Shown: positions 24,459-33,257, numbered from the stretch's first letter. The stretch: 40,256 nucleotides of DNA from an uncultured Rhodospirillales bacterium (GCA_945957125.1 CAMFJT010000020.1:1-40256), one strand, 5' to 3'. The notes: a model not told the origin generated them from the letters alone. Numbers and translations: made by a program.

Positions 24459-25421
24459 ATGACCACCAGCAACAAGACCAAGGTTTTCATCGACGGCCAG
24501 CACGGCACCACCGGGCTGCAGATCCACGACCGGCTGAAGGACCGGCCCGATATCGAGCTGCTCGAGCTGCCGATGGCCGACCGCAAGGACCTCGCCAAGC
24601 GGGCCGAGATCGCGCGCGCCGCCGACATCGCCGTGCTCTGCCTGCCCGATGCGGCGGCCAAGGAGCTGGTCGCCGCGCTGGGCGATTCGGACACCGTGGT
24701 GATCGATGCCAGCACGGCATTCCGCGTTGCCGAGGGCTGGACCTACGGCTTCCCGGAACTGGCCAAGGACCAGCGCCGGAAGCTGCTCGACTCGAAGCGG
24801 ATCAGCAACCCGGGCTGCTATCCCACGGGAACAATCGCGCTGTTGCGGCCGCTGATCGATGCCGGCCTCGTGCGTGCCGATTCGACTCCCGCGGTGTTCG
24901 GCGTCTCGGGTTATACCGGCGGCGGCAAGGAGCTGATCGCGGTGCACGAGAAGCCCGATGTCGAGCCGTTCGGCCTCTACGGCATGGAGCTCACGCACAA
25001 GCACGTGCCGGAGATGAAGAAGTACAGCGGGCTCAAGCACGCGCCGCTGTTCGTGCCGTCGGTCGGCCACTATGCCCAGGGCATGCTGATCGTGCTGCCG
25101 ATCACGCGCGACATCGCGACCAAGGCGCTCGACGCCAAGGACGTGCATCACGTGCTGGCCGAGCGCTACGAGGGCGAGACGTTCGTCACCGTGCGGCCGT
25201 TCGCCGACCGGAGCTGGCTCGAGCGCGACCGTTTCCTGCGGGCCGACCGGCTGGTCGACACCAACTCGATGGAGCTCGCCGTCTACGCCAACCCGGCCGA
25301 GGAGCAGATCCTCGCCGTCGCCTCGCTCGACAATCTCGGCAAGGGTGCGTCGGGCGCGGCGGTGCAGACGATCAACCTCAAGACCGGTGTCGACGAGGCG
25401 ACCGGCCTGACGGTGGCCTGA
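24459..25421 (+). CDS. argC: N-acetyl-gamma-glutamyl-phosphate reductase (type 2)
   Basis: ArgC makes N-acetylglutamate semialdehyde by NADPH-dependent reduction of the acyl phosphate, the third step of arginine synthesis in the cytoplasm. The protein has 320 residues, the short type-2 form. It begins with the nucleotide-binding segment VFIDGQHGTTGLQIHDRL, has the thioester cysteine Cys120 in SNPGCYPTG and the signature GVSGYTGGGKELI. A GAGAGAG ribosome site precedes the ATG. The long structured leader and TTGACA promoter upstream suggest its own regulation. It is monocistronic or cotranscribed with mgtC, 60 nt further on. Confidence 0.95.
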   Translation: MTTSNKTKVFIDGQHGTTGLQIHDRLKDRPDIELLELPMADRKDLAKRAEIARAADIAVLCLPDAAAKELVAALGDSDTVVIDASTAFRVAEGWTYGFPELAKDQRRKLLDSKRISNPGCYPTGTIALLRPLIDAGLVRADSTPAVFGVSGYTGGGKELIAVHEKPDVEPFGLYGMELTHKHVPEMKKYSGLKHAPLFVPSVGHYAQGMLIVLPITRDIATKALDAKDVHHVLAERYEGETFVTVRPFADRSWLERDRFLRADRLVDTNSMELAVYANPAEEQILAVASLDNLGKGASGAAVQTINLKTGVDEATGLTVA

Positions 25422-25463
25422 GCCGCCGTTTCGTCCCGGCCGTCATCAAACTGCAACGCCGGC

Positions 25464-25500
25464 ACGCCAGATCGACTGCCCATGGTCTTCGATCTGGCGT
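25464..25500 (+). promoter_or_regulatory. Start-codon hairpin of the mgtC-family gene
   Basis: ACGCCAGATCG (25464-25474) and CGATCTGGCGT (25490-25500) are perfect 11-bp inverted arms around a 15-nt loop that contains the ATG at 25482. The upstream arm covers the position where a ribosome site should lie and no clear Shine-Dalgarno sequence is seen. The fold could gate translation initiation. Confidence 0.5.
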
Positions 25501-26195
25501 CCTTCGGCGATTCCGCGCTTCGCCTCACCGTCGCGCTCCTGCTCGGCTCGGCGATCGGCTTCGAGCGACAATGGCATCAGAAGATGGCCGGCCTGCGCAC
25601 CAACGCGCTGGTGGCGCTGGGCGCCTGCGGCTTCGTCGTCTTCTCCGGCCTGGTCGGCCAGGGCGATCCGACGCGCGTCGCGGCGCAGGTCGTGAGCGGC
25701 ATCGGATTCCTCGGGGCCGGCATCATCCTGCGCGACGGCATCAACGTGCACGGGCTCAACACCGCCGCGACGCTGTGGTGTTCGGCCATGGTCGGCACCA
25801 TCGCCGGCGCGGGCTACGTGGCGCAGGGCGTGCTCGCGGCGGGCTTCGTGATCGGCACCAACCTGCTGCTCCGGCCGCTGGTCCGGCGGGTCAATCGACT
25901 GTGGCCGACGGAAACCGATGCCGAGACCCACTACACGGTGGAGATCGTGACTCGCGCCGTCGAGGAAGCGCACATCCGCTCGCTGCTGTTGCGCGAGATG
26001 TCGAATGCCGGCCTCGGCCTGCGTCGGCTCGACAGTGAGGACATCGAGGACAGTGCTCGCGTGCGCGTCACGGCGCAGGCGATGGTGCCCCGGCGCAACG
26101 ATGCCGCGCTGGAGCAGATCGTGGGGCGCCTCAGCCTCGAGCCGCAGGTGTCCGGCGCGACGTGGCAGGTCGACCGATCGATCCCGGAGTCCTGA
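25482..26195 (+). CDS. MgtC/SapB family membrane protein
   Basis: This 237-residue inner-membrane protein belongs to the MgtC family, known for modulating F-ATP synthase, membrane potential and growth at low magnesium or within hosts. Five or so helices occupy residues 10-140 with hallmark sequences ALLLGSAIGFERQ, KMAGLRTNALVALGA, SGIGFLGAGIILRDG and NVHGLNTAATLWCSAMVG. A cytoplasmic ACT-like C-terminal domain (about 150-237) follows. The start fits the family N-terminus although its ribosome site is poor. The 3' end converges on the esterase gene with a 9-nt gap. Whether it responds to magnesium cannot be told. Confidence 0.9.
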   Translation: MVFDLASFGDSALRLTVALLLGSAIGFERQWHQKMAGLRTNALVALGACGFVVFSGLVGQGDPTRVAAQVVSGIGFLGAGIILRDGINVHGLNTAATLWCSAMVGTIAGAGYVAQGVLAAGFVIGTNLLLRPLVRRVNRLWPTETDAETHYTVEIVTRAVEEAHIRSLLLREMSNAGLGLRRLDSEDIEDSARVRVTAQAMVPRRNDAALEQIVGRLSLEPQVSGATWQVDRSIPES

Positions 26196-26204
26196 CGGCG
26201 GGCG

Positions 26205-27086
26205 TCATTTCGGCGTGGGACCGGCCTCGCGGAAGAAGCGCCAGACCTCCTCGGCCGCATCGATGTCCTGGCCGCGGCTGCGGGCCGGCGGCTCGTGCTC
26301 GCCGCCGACGATGCGGAACAGCGCGACCGGGCCACCCCGCGCGCAGGTCGTCCAGCCGAGATGGTCGGTGACGGTGGCGTCGCCTCGGCCGCGACGTGGT
26401 ACCCGCTGCGTGATCGGGTCGGTGCAGCCGTGTCGCTGGCGCCAGAATTCCATCGTCTCGGGAATCGAGAGCAGGCGCGGAGGGCCGGGCCGACCGTCAT
26501 AGGGCTGCACGCTGTCGTCGGTGCCTGCGATCGCCAGGATCGGGATGAGCCGCGAGGGGGTGCAGGCAGCGCGGTGCACCTCGCTCATCGCCGAGGACAG
26601 CGCCGCCGCCGCGGCGAAGCGCTCCGGCCGGCGGCACAGCAAGGTCCAGGTCATCAGTGCGCCGCGCGAGATGCCGGCGACGTAGATCCGCGCCGGATCG
26701 GCGATCCCGTCCGCCACCAGCCGCTCGACCAGCGCATCGATGAAGCCCAGATCGTCGATCTTCCCGTCGGGACGCTCGCCGTAGTTCCATCGCCCGTCGA
26801 TCGCATCGGGATAGGCGACGACGAAGCCCTCGCGATCGGCGATCGGGTCTATGGGCAGCCACTCGCGCAGCTCCTGCGGCGGCTGGTGCGAGCCGTGCAG
26901 CACGACGACGAGCGGGCGCGGGCCGGGCGTCGTCGTCGCGGCCGGCGTGTGCAACACGAACCGCCGTTCCAGCCCACGATGCAGGAGCGTGCGGGCAACG
27001 TCCTCCCGCGCGCCTGCGGGCGAGGCGCCGACGAGCGGCAGCGGGAGGGCGAGCAGGGCGACGAGCAGGACGACGAGCGGCTTCAT
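26205..27086 (-). CDS. PHB-depolymerase/feruloyl-esterase-like (LpqC family) secreted esterase
   Basis: The 293-residue protein has a Sec signal peptide (about residues 1-26) and a CE1-type alpha/beta-hydrolase fold related to polyhydroxybutyrate depolymerases and LpqC. Visible are the oxyanion segment LVVVLHGSHQPP (about 59-70), nucleophile Ser140 in VAGISRGALM, the acid in AIAGTDDSVQPYDG (Asp190 or Asp191) and a C-terminal histidine in GGEHEPP. It likely cleaves short polyester or feruloyl/acetyl esters outside the cytoplasm. The frame is open further upstream, but those residues are Arg/Pro-rich and no signal peptide would result. It stands 43 nt downstream of the LLM oxidoreductase gene on the same strand. 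Confidence 0.82.
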   Translation of the reverse strand: MKPLVVLLVALLALPLPLVGASPAGAREDVARTLLHRGLERRFVLHTPAATTTPGPRPLVVVLHGSHQPPQELREWLPIDPIADREGFVVAYPDAIDGRWNYGERPDGKIDDLGFIDALVERLVADGIADPARIYVAGISRGALMTWTLLCRRPERFAAAAALSSAMSEVHRAACTPSRLIPILAIAGTDDSVQPYDGRPGPPRLLSIPETMEFWRQRHGCTDPITQRVPRRGRGDATVTDHLGWTTCARGGPVALFRIVGGEHEPPARSRGQDIDAAEEVWRFFREAGPTPK

Positions 27087-27129
27087 CGTCGCGCGATAGC
27101 GTGGCGCTGCGCGTCCGGTCAATGCACCG

Positions 27130-28281
27130 TCAAGCCGGCGCGAAGATGTCCTCGTTCGACGAGCGGGGGCCGGCTGCCGCGGCGGCGCGTATCGGTTCGG
27201 GCGTGGCATAGGCCGGGTCGTGCTGCAGTGTCGGCAGCACCCGATCGGCGAACAGGCGCATGGCCTTCTCCGACTCGTGGTGCGGCAGGTTGCCGAACGA
27301 GAATTCGGCGACCAGATGGTCGAGGCCGGTGAGCTGCTGGAGATGGCCGAGCTGCTGCAGGCAATCGTCGGGCGTGCCGACGATCTGGATCGAGACGTAG
27401 AAATCGGTCGCCTTCTTGAGGTTCGCGGGATCCTTCAGCTTGGCGTAGGTCTTCGCCGTCTTGCCGTAGGCCTCGTAGCCTTTCACCTCCGCGAGATGGC
27501 CGTCGGAGAAGTGGTAGTGGTCGTCGATCGACTGCCACTTGCGGCCGAGATACTTGAAAGCGCGCTCCTGTGCCTCCTCGCGGCTCTCGGCGCAGGAGAT
27601 GTTGGTCAGGATGATCGGCGGCTTGGGCGCGAAGCCCGCCGCCTCGCTCATCGCGTGGAACTTCAGGATGTCCTCGCGGCACTTGCTCCATTCGTTCTGC
27701 ATGATGAACAGCATGCCGAAGCCGAGCCGGGCGATGATCTCCGCCGATTCCGGGCTGACCGAGCTGGCATAGAAGCGCCGTTCGGGATTGGAGATCGGCC
27801 GTGGGCGGATCGACATGCGCGGGATGCGGAAGAATTCGCCGTCATGCTCGAACGTCTCCTCGCGCAGCGCCTTGACGACGACCTGCGCGGCCTCCGCGAA
27901 GCGCGGCCGCGCCTCACCCATCGGGATGCGGAAGCCTTCGTACTCGGTCGAGGCGGCACCGCGGCCGAAGCCGAACAGGCAGCGCCCGCCGCACATGATG
28001 TCGAGCAGCGCGATCTGCTCGGCGACGCGAACCGGATCGTGCCACGGCAGCACGATCACCGAGGTGCCGAGCTGGATGCGCCTGGTGCGGCCGGCGAAAT
28101 AGGCCAGGAGCTGGGTCGGCGCGGGCGACATGGCGTAGCCGGTGAAATGATGCTCGAGCGCCCACAGCGAGTTGAAGCCGAGCGGCTCGACGAGATCGCC
28201 CAGCGCGAAGTGCTCCTGCACCACGGCGGCATCCGGCTTGCCGTGCTCGTGGAGCATGTTCATGCCCATCCCGACCTTCAT
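27130..28281 (-). CDS. LLM-class flavin-dependent oxidoreductase
   Basis: The 383-residue protein is a luciferase-like TIM-barrel monooxygenase using reduced FMN (or F420). It opens MKVGMGMNMLHEHGKPDAAV and carries family stretches LGFNSLWALEHHFTGYAMSP, IQLGTSVIVLPWHDPVRVAEQIALLD (given here in part), CLFGFGRGAAS and IVGTPDDCLQQL. The His-His pair after WALE is usual at the flavin site. The start is supported by a GGAGGGACGGGCC ribosome site; upstream in-frame residues belong to intergenic or antisense sequence. Substrate is unknown. A paralogous LLM protein lies at 30213-31412 on the other strand. Confidence 0.88.
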   Translation of the reverse strand: MKVGMGMNMLHEHGKPDAAVVQEHFALGDLVEPLGFNSLWALEHHFTGYAMSPAPTQLLAYFAGRTRRIQLGTSVIVLPWHDPVRVAEQIALLDIMCGGRCLFGFGRGAASTEYEGFRIPMGEARPRFAEAAQVVVKALREETFEHDGEFFRIPRMSIRPRPISNPERRFYASSVSPESAEIIARLGFGMLFIMQNEWSKCREDILKFHAMSEAAGFAPKPPIILTNISCAESREEAQERAFKYLGRKWQSIDDHYHFSDGHLAEVKGYEAYGKTAKTYAKLKDPANLKKATDFYVSIQIVGTPDDCLQQLGHLQQLTGLDHLVAEFSFGNLPHHESEKAMRLFADRVLPTLQHDPAYATPEPIRAAAAAGPRSSNEDIFAPA

Positions 28282-28392
28282 GGCCCGTCCCTCCGATTGC
28301 TTTGACGGGATTGTCGGGCCGCTGCTCGCGGATGCGCAAGGGGGCTTTGCGCCGGGCGTACCCATCGGCAAGAGCATGACGCCTGAAGTCAT

Positions 28393-28410
28393 CGGGGCAG
28401 CAGCGCCCCG
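28393..28410 (-). terminator. Short GC hairpin after the metallopeptidase gene
   Basis: CGGGGC and GCCCCG form a 6-bp stem with a 6-nt loop, 16 nt past the metallopeptidase stop. There is no T-run. The remainder of 28282-28426 shows only the ribosome site of the LLM gene and a weak GCGCAA/TTGCGC hairpin at 28334-28352. Confidence 0.25.
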
Positions 28411-28426
28411 GCGGAACTTCAGGAAC

Positions 28427-29623
28427 TCACGAACTTGCAGAACGGCGCCGCGCCTTGGCGACGGGCGGCGAGGCGTAGGCTTCCTGGCCGCGCACCACCA
28501 GGTGGATGAAGTGCAGCTTGCGCAGCACCGGGCGCGGCATCCTGAACGGATAGAAGTCGGCATGTCCCATGCTGCGCGACAGCTCGTTCACCACCGTCGT
28601 CAGCCGGATCCAGGAATTCACCAGCGACAGGAAGCGCCGCGCGCCCGGATGGCGTGGGGCGTAGAGATCGGCGAGGGCGAAGCGATCGACCTCGATCCGG
28701 ATCCTGCGGCCCGTGAAGCCGAAGCCGATCGCGGTGTCGAGGCTGTCGGCCATGTGCAGGTAGTGCGCCCAGCTCTCGGCCCAATCCTCCCACGGGTGGG
28801 TCGAGGCATAGGAGCTGATGAACCGGCTCTGCCAGTCGGCCGGCGGCCCCTTCTCGTAGTTCGCCCGCAAAGCGGCGGCGTAATCCGCCCGCTCGTCGCC
28901 GAACAGCGCCCGGAACGGCTCGTGCCAGACCGTCCCCACGACCAGCCGATCCCAGTAGTAGTGGCCGATCTCGTGGCGGAAATGGCCGACCAGCGTGCGA
29001 TAGGGTTCGTGCAGGTCCTGGCGGATCTTCTCGCGCTTGGCGTCGTCGGCCTCCTCGACGTTCAGGGTGATCAGGCCGCTGGCATGGCCGGTCATCACCG
29101 TCGGCCCTCCCGGCAGGGAGCGCAGGAGGTCGAAGGCCACGCCGTGCTCGGGATCCTCGCCGACCTTTGATTTTACCGGCAGGCCGACGGCCAGGAGCTG
29201 GGAGACCAGACGTCGCTTGGCCTTCTCGATGGCCCACAGATAGCGGCGGTTGTCGCTGTCCGCCGGGTCCGCGACGGTGCGGTTCAGGCGGCAGGAGATG
29301 CATATCGTCGACGGGTCCTCCGGCGGCACCAGCCAGTTGCATCGCGCCGGCGACTCGACGTTGGCGCAGCGGCGATAGAGCCGGGAGGGACTTGTGCTGT
29401 CTGCCAACCGCCAGGTATCGGCCGTGGGGCCGGGCACCAGCGTCCGGACCTCGCCGAGCAGCGGGTCGTAGCCGAGCGGCGCCCCGCACGCCGGACACTT
29501 GCCGTAGCGAAAGGAGACGGCGCGGCCGCACTGGCAATTGTAGGCGCGGCCATGGCGCTCGTGGCCGGGCAACCACCATGATCCCGACAGTTGCCGCAGG
29601 CTGGCTTCGATGGACGACGACAA
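28427..29623 (-). CDS. Zinc-ribbon putative zinc-binding metallopeptidase
   Basis: The 398-residue protein matches the family with an N-terminal zinc ribbon and a putative metallopeptidase domain. Cys30, Cys32, Cys43 and Cys46 form the first knuckle; Cys86, Cys95, Cys108 and Cys111 probably form a second. The catalytic motif HEIGHYYWDR (His217, Glu218, His221) lies in the middle, followed by a conserved acidic/aromatic region (ADYAAALRANYEKGPP and HPWEDWAESWAHYLHM) that could provide the third ligand. No signal peptide, so cytoplasmic. No natural substrate is known for this family. It is divergent from the small SpoIIAA-like gene with a 194-bp gap. Confidence 0.85.
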   Translation of the reverse strand: MSSSIEASLRQLSGSWWLPGHERHGRAYNCQCGRAVSFRYGKCPACGAPLGYDPLLGEVRTLVPGPTADTWRLADSTSPSRLYRRCANVESPARCNWLVPPEDPSTICISCRLNRTVADPADSDNRRYLWAIEKAKRRLVSQLLAVGLPVKSKVGEDPEHGVAFDLLRSLPGGPTVMTGHASGLITLNVEEADDAKREKIRQDLHEPYRTLVGHFRHEIGHYYWDRLVVGTVWHEPFRALFGDERADYAAALRANYEKGPPADWQSRFISSYASTHPWEDWAESWAHYLHMADSLDTAIGFGFTGRRIRIEVDRFALADLYAPRHPGARRFLSLVNSWIRLTTVVNELSRSMGHADFYPFRMPRPVLRKLHFIHLVVRGQEAYASPPVAKARRRSASS

Positions 29624-29775
29624 GAGACCTCTCCCCCCGGCGCCGATGATGCCGGAGATTCGCGCGCCGGCAAATGTGCAATCGCTTGCAGGGGAAGGAC
29701 GCGGCTCGTCTCTCGCCTTTTTCGTTCGCCGCCGAGGCGACGCCCCACGTGCATGCCTGCCTTCTCCGGCTCGGC

Positions 29776-29804
29776 TTGTACGGCAGCAGGGCGGTCAGCA
29801 TACT
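29776..29804 (+). promoter_or_regulatory. Weak promoter candidate for the SpoIIAA-like gene
   Basis: TTGTAC (29776-29781), a 17-nt spacer and CATACT (29799-29804) would start transcription only a few bases before the ATG at 29818, implying a leaderless or near-leaderless message. The match is 3 of 6 and 4 of 6 bases, so this is tentative. The rest of 29624-29817 shows nothing I recognise. Confidence 0.25.
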
Positions 29805-29817
29805 CGCGGCGTCCGCC

Positions 29818-30183
29818 ATGCCCATCACGCTGCAGATATCTCCTCCCGACCGCATGGTCATCGGCATCCTCCGCGGCGCCGTCACGGCGGAGGATCTCGA
29901 CGGCTTCGTCGCCGATATCGCCGCAGCCAAGGCGCTGCGCTATCGCAAGATCATCGACGTGATGGGCGCCTCCGGCCTCACCCCCGAAGGGCTCGCGGCG
30001 TTCCGCGACCGCATCCGCGGCATGGCGCTGCCGCCGAACGAACGCGGCCCGATCGCGCTGGTCGCCGATCGGGAGATCGCCGGTCTCGCGCGGATGTTCG
30101 CCCAGCTCATGGGCGACGAGCGGCCGGTCGAGGTGTTCGCGAGCATCCATGCCGCGCGCCGCTGGCTCGACGCCAATTCCTGA
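29818..30183 (+). CDS. Small SpoIIAA/STAS-like protein
   Basis: The 121-residue cytoplasmic protein has the alternating strand-helix pattern of the SpoIIAA-like (STAS/SEC14-type) family: MPITLQISPPDRMVIGILRG, then AAKALRYRKIIDVMGASGL and RGPIALVADREIAGLARMFA. Such proteins bind small ligands or partner proteins; no specific role is known. The frame is open about 48 codons further upstream, but that part is Arg/Cys-rich and unlike the family, so I chose the ATG before PITLQI. The next gene, an LLM oxidoreductase, begins 29 nt later and may be cotranscribed. Confidence 0.65.
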   Translation: MPITLQISPPDRMVIGILRGAVTAEDLDGFVADIAAAKALRYRKIIDVMGASGLTPEGLAAFRDRIRGMALPPNERGPIALVADREIAGLARMFAQLMGDERPVEVFASIHAARRWLDANS

Positions 30184-30212
30184 ACCGTACTTCCCGAAAG
30201 CAGAGCATCGTC

Positions 30213-31412
30213 ATGAAGGTCTTCGTCTTCGATCTCCTCGCCTATGGCGAGAATCTCGACCACATCAAGGAAGGCACCGAGCTGCCCTATCCGCTGTCGC
30301 AGCGCCATTTCAAGGCGGATGTCGCGGTGCGGACCTACGCCGAGCATCTCGCGGCATGGGAGGAGCTCGACCGGCTGGGCTATGACGGCGTCGGCTTCAA
30401 CGAGCACCATTGCTCGCCCTACGGGCTGATGAACTCGCCCAACCTGATGGCCTCGGCGGCCGCGCAACGCACGAAGAACCTCAAGCTGCTGATCTACGGC
30501 AACCTGCTGCCGCTGCACGAGCCGCTGCGGCTGGCCGAGGAGATCGCCATGCTCGATTGCCTCAGCAACGGGCGGGTGATCTCCGGCTTCGCGCGCGGCA
30601 TCCCGCGCGAGTACCAGGTGCACAACGTGCCGCTGGCCGATTCGCGCGCCCGCTTCGAGGAGGCGTACGAGATCGTCACCCGCGCCTGGACCGAGGACGT
30701 GTTCTCCTATTCCGGCCGGTTCTGGTCCTACAAGGACGTGTCGCTCTGGCCGCGGCCGGTGCAGCGGCCCCATCCGCCGATCATGATCCCCATCGTCGGC
30801 AGCCAGGAATCGATCGAGTTCGCCGGCCGGCACAATATCGGCATCACGCCGGGCCTGGCCGGCGGCGGCCTGCGCGACGACATCATCCGGCACTACGCCC
30901 GCTCGCTCGCCGCGGCCGGCCATCGCATCACGCCCGACCATCTCTCGCTGGCGCTCAACGCCTATGTCGCCGATTCCAAGGCGCAGGCGGTGCGCGAGGT
31001 CGGGCCCTACCATCTCTATTTCAACAAGACGCTGTTCAGCCACGGCAGCTTCACCGAGACCGCCGCGCAGCGGAAGGCGGGCTATGTCGGGGAGCATTCG
31101 ACCGACTACGTGCGGCCCGAGAACCAGCGCGCCGCCGCGCTGCTGCGCGAGGACTTCCGCAGCCTTACCCAGGAGCAGTTCGAGCGCCAGGCCGAGAACC
31201 TGCCCTACGGCACGCCGCAGGAGGTCGCCGAGCGCATCATCGCCCAGGCCGAGCACGCCGGCGCCAACATGGTGCAGATCGGCCTCAACCGCGGGGCGAT
31301 GCCGCACGACATGTTCATCCACCAGATCCGGCGCTTTGCGGCGGAAGTGCTGCCGATCCTGCAGAAGCACGAGGTCCGGCGCGTGCGCGCGGCGGAGGAG
31401 ATCGCGGCGTAA
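30213..31412 (+). CDS. LLM-class flavin-dependent oxidoreductase (second copy)
   Basis: This 399-residue luciferase-like monooxygenase starts MKVFVFDLLAYGENLDHIKE. It has the family segments GYDGVGFNEHHCSPYGLM (His-His near the flavin pocket), LLPLHEPLRLAEEIAMLDCL, SGFARGIPREYQVHNVPL and IVGSQESIEFA. It shares fold and function class with the 27130-28281 protein but differs greatly in sequence, so the two probably act on different compounds. It lies between the SpoIIAA-like gene and the radical SAM gene, with 141 bp to the latter. Alkanesulfonate, nitrilotriacetate or similar xenobiotic substrates are typical of the superfamily. Confidence 0.88.
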   Translation: MKVFVFDLLAYGENLDHIKEGTELPYPLSQRHFKADVAVRTYAEHLAAWEELDRLGYDGVGFNEHHCSPYGLMNSPNLMASAAAQRTKNLKLLIYGNLLPLHEPLRLAEEIAMLDCLSNGRVISGFARGIPREYQVHNVPLADSRARFEEAYEIVTRAWTEDVFSYSGRFWSYKDVSLWPRPVQRPHPPIMIPIVGSQESIEFAGRHNIGITPGLAGGGLRDDIIRHYARSLAAAGHRITPDHLSLALNAYVADSKAQAVREVGPYHLYFNKTLFSHGSFTETAAQRKAGYVGEHSTDYVRPENQRAAALLREDFRSLTQEQFERQAENLPYGTPQEVAERIIAQAEHAGANMVQIGLNRGAMPHDMFIHQIRRFAAEVLPILQKHEVRRVRAAEEIAA

Positions 31413-31553
31413 GCCCGGGCTTCTTCTCGCCCGCGGCGCGGTCCGCGCCCGCTGTGGCCCTTTTGTGATCGCCTTGTCCCGCTTCACAGGCTGTGAGAGC
31501 ATCCGGCCACTGCTGATGCGTGCGGCGATCGGGGGATCCAGAAGGGGCGGCCC

Positions 31554-33257
31554 ATGGATATTCCTGCGAGTCCTGCTGCGACGCTCGAGCCGGCGTCGCG
31601 GCGGGTGCGGCCCAACGTCCTGCTGGTCTTTCCCCGCTTCAACCAGAACTCCTTCTGGAGCCTGCGGGCAGCCTGCGCGCTCTACGGAGTTCGCTGCCCG
31701 GCGCCGCCGCTCGGGCTGATCACCGTGGCGGCCCTCCTGCCGGCGGACTGGACCCTCCGCCTGGTCGACCGCAACGCGGAGGAGCTGAACTCCGCCGACC
31801 TCGCCTGGGCGGACGTGGTCTTCACCGGCGGGATGATTCCGCAACGGCCGGACTGCCAGCAGGTGATCCGGCTCTGCCAGGCGGCGGGCAAGCCGGTCGT
31901 CGTCGGCGGGCCGGACGCCACCTCGAGCCCCGAGCTCTTCGCGCAGGCCGACTTCCTCGTGCTCGGCGAGGCCGAAGGCATCCTCGACCGTTTCGTGGCG
32001 GCCTGGGAGCGGGGCGAGCGGACGGGCCGGTTCGAGGCGGTGCGCTTCAAGGTCGACATGGCCCGCAGCCCGATCCCGCGCTTCGACCTGCTGAAGCGGC
32101 GGCATTATCTGTATCTCGGCGTGCAATTCTCGCGCGGCTGCCCGTTCCTGTGCGAGTTCTGCGACATCATCGAGCTGTACGGCCGCGTGCCGCGCTCGAA
32201 GAGCGATGCGCAGATGCTGGCCGAGCTGCAGGCGCTGTTCGACACCGGCTATCGCGGCCACGTCGATTTCGTCGACGACAACTTCATCGGCAACAAGAAG
32301 GCGATCAAGCGCTTCCTGCCGGTGCTCGAGCAATGGCAGGCCGAGCGCGGCCATCCCTTCATGTTCTCGACCGAGGCCTCGATCAACCTCGCCGACGATC
32401 CCGAGCTGCTCGGCATGATGGCGCGGGCCAACTTCTTCGCGGTGTTCGTCGGCATCGAGAGCCCCGACGCCGATACGCTGGTCGCCGCGCAGAAGAAGCA
32501 GAACACCCGGCGCAGCCTGGCCGACAGCGTGCACCGGATCTACGGCGCGGGGATGATGGTGCTGGCCGGCTTCATCGTCGGCTTCGATACCGAGGAGCGC
32601 GGCGTCGCCGAGGCGATGATCGACTGCATCGCGGCGACCGCCATCCCGGTCTGCATGGTCGGCATGCTGACCGCGCTGCCCGGTACCCAGCTCACGCGCC
32701 GGCTGGCGCGGGAAGGCCGCCTGCTGCCGTTCGAAAGCGAGGCCAGCGGCGACCAGTGCACGGCCGGGCTCAATTTCACGACCTTGCGGCCGCGGCGCGA
32801 GATCCTCGAGGACTACAGGAAGGTGCTGCTGGCGATCTACCGGCCCGCCGCCTTCTTCGAGCGCGTCCGCCATGTCGGCCTGGCGATCCGCAAGCACGCC
32901 CTGCGCGCCGATCCGGCCGGCCGCGCGCCGCCGCTGCCGCGCGTCGCCCGGCGCGACCTCGTCACGCTCCTCAAGCTCATGGCGCACATGACCTTCGTGA
33001 GGATCGACCTCGCCCCGCTCTTCTGGCGGACGTTCGTCGCCACCGCGCGGCGCAACCCCGCGGGGTTGCATGCCGCCGTCAGCCAGATGGTGCTGTTCCT
33101 CCATCTCGGGAGGTTCGCGACGTTCGTCGTGCGCGAGCTCGACCGCCAGATCGCTGCCCTCGACCGCTCCGCCGTTCTTGCCGGAGCGCGGGCGCAAGGC
33201 CGTCGTCAGCCCAGCGCTCCCGCTTGCCGTAGCCGGTCCCGCTCGCCGGCGTCGTAG
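31554..33257 (+). CDS. B12-binding radical SAM protein (HpnP-like architecture)
   Basis: The 567-residue protein has a cobalamin-binding Rossmann domain (about 20-150, with VVVGGPDATSSPELF), a radical SAM core with the cluster motif RGCPFLCEFC (Cys196, Cys200, Cys203) and VDFVDDNFIGNKKAIK, and a DUF4070-type C-terminal region. This layout is that of hopanoid C-2 methyltransferase HpnP and related class B methylases, which transfer methyl from B12 to unreactive carbons. It lacks a hopanoid gene neighbourhood here, so the substrate is open. ATG follows GAAGGGGCGG. The last 17 codons are Arg/Ser-rich and overlap the 3' end of the opposing CoA-transferase by 52 nt, suggesting the stop was extended by drift. 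Confidence 0.88.
   Translation: MDIPASPAATLEPASRRVRPNVLLVFPRFNQNSFWSLRAACALYGVRCPAPPLGLITVAALLPADWTLRLVDRNAEELNSADLAWADVVFTGGMIPQRPDCQQVIRLCQAAGKPVVVGGPDATSSPELFAQADFLVLGEAEGILDRFVAAWERGERTGRFEAVRFKVDMARSPIPRFDLLKRRHYLYLGVQFSRGCPFLCEFCDIIELYGRVPRSKSDAQMLAELQALFDTGYRGHVDFVDDNFIGNKKAIKRFLPVLEQWQAERGHPFMFSTEASINLADDPELLGMMARANFFAVFVGIESPDADTLVAAQKKQNTRRSLADSVHRIYGAGMMVLAGFIVGFDTEERGVAEAMIDCIAATAIPVCMVGMLTALPGTQLTRRLAREGRLLPFESEASGDQCTAGLNFTTLRPRREILEDYRKVLLAIYRPAAFFERVRHVGLAIRKHALRADPAGRAPPLPRVARRDLVTLLKLMAHMTFVRIDLAPLFWRTFVATARRNPAGLHAAVSQMVLFLHLGRFATFVVRELDRQIAALDRSAVLAGARAQGRRQPSAPACRSRSRSPAS

Noticed and set aside
31554-33257. Naming the radical SAM gene hpnP
   Set aside because: Domain order fits, but the sequence is diverged and there is no hopanoid gene nearby.
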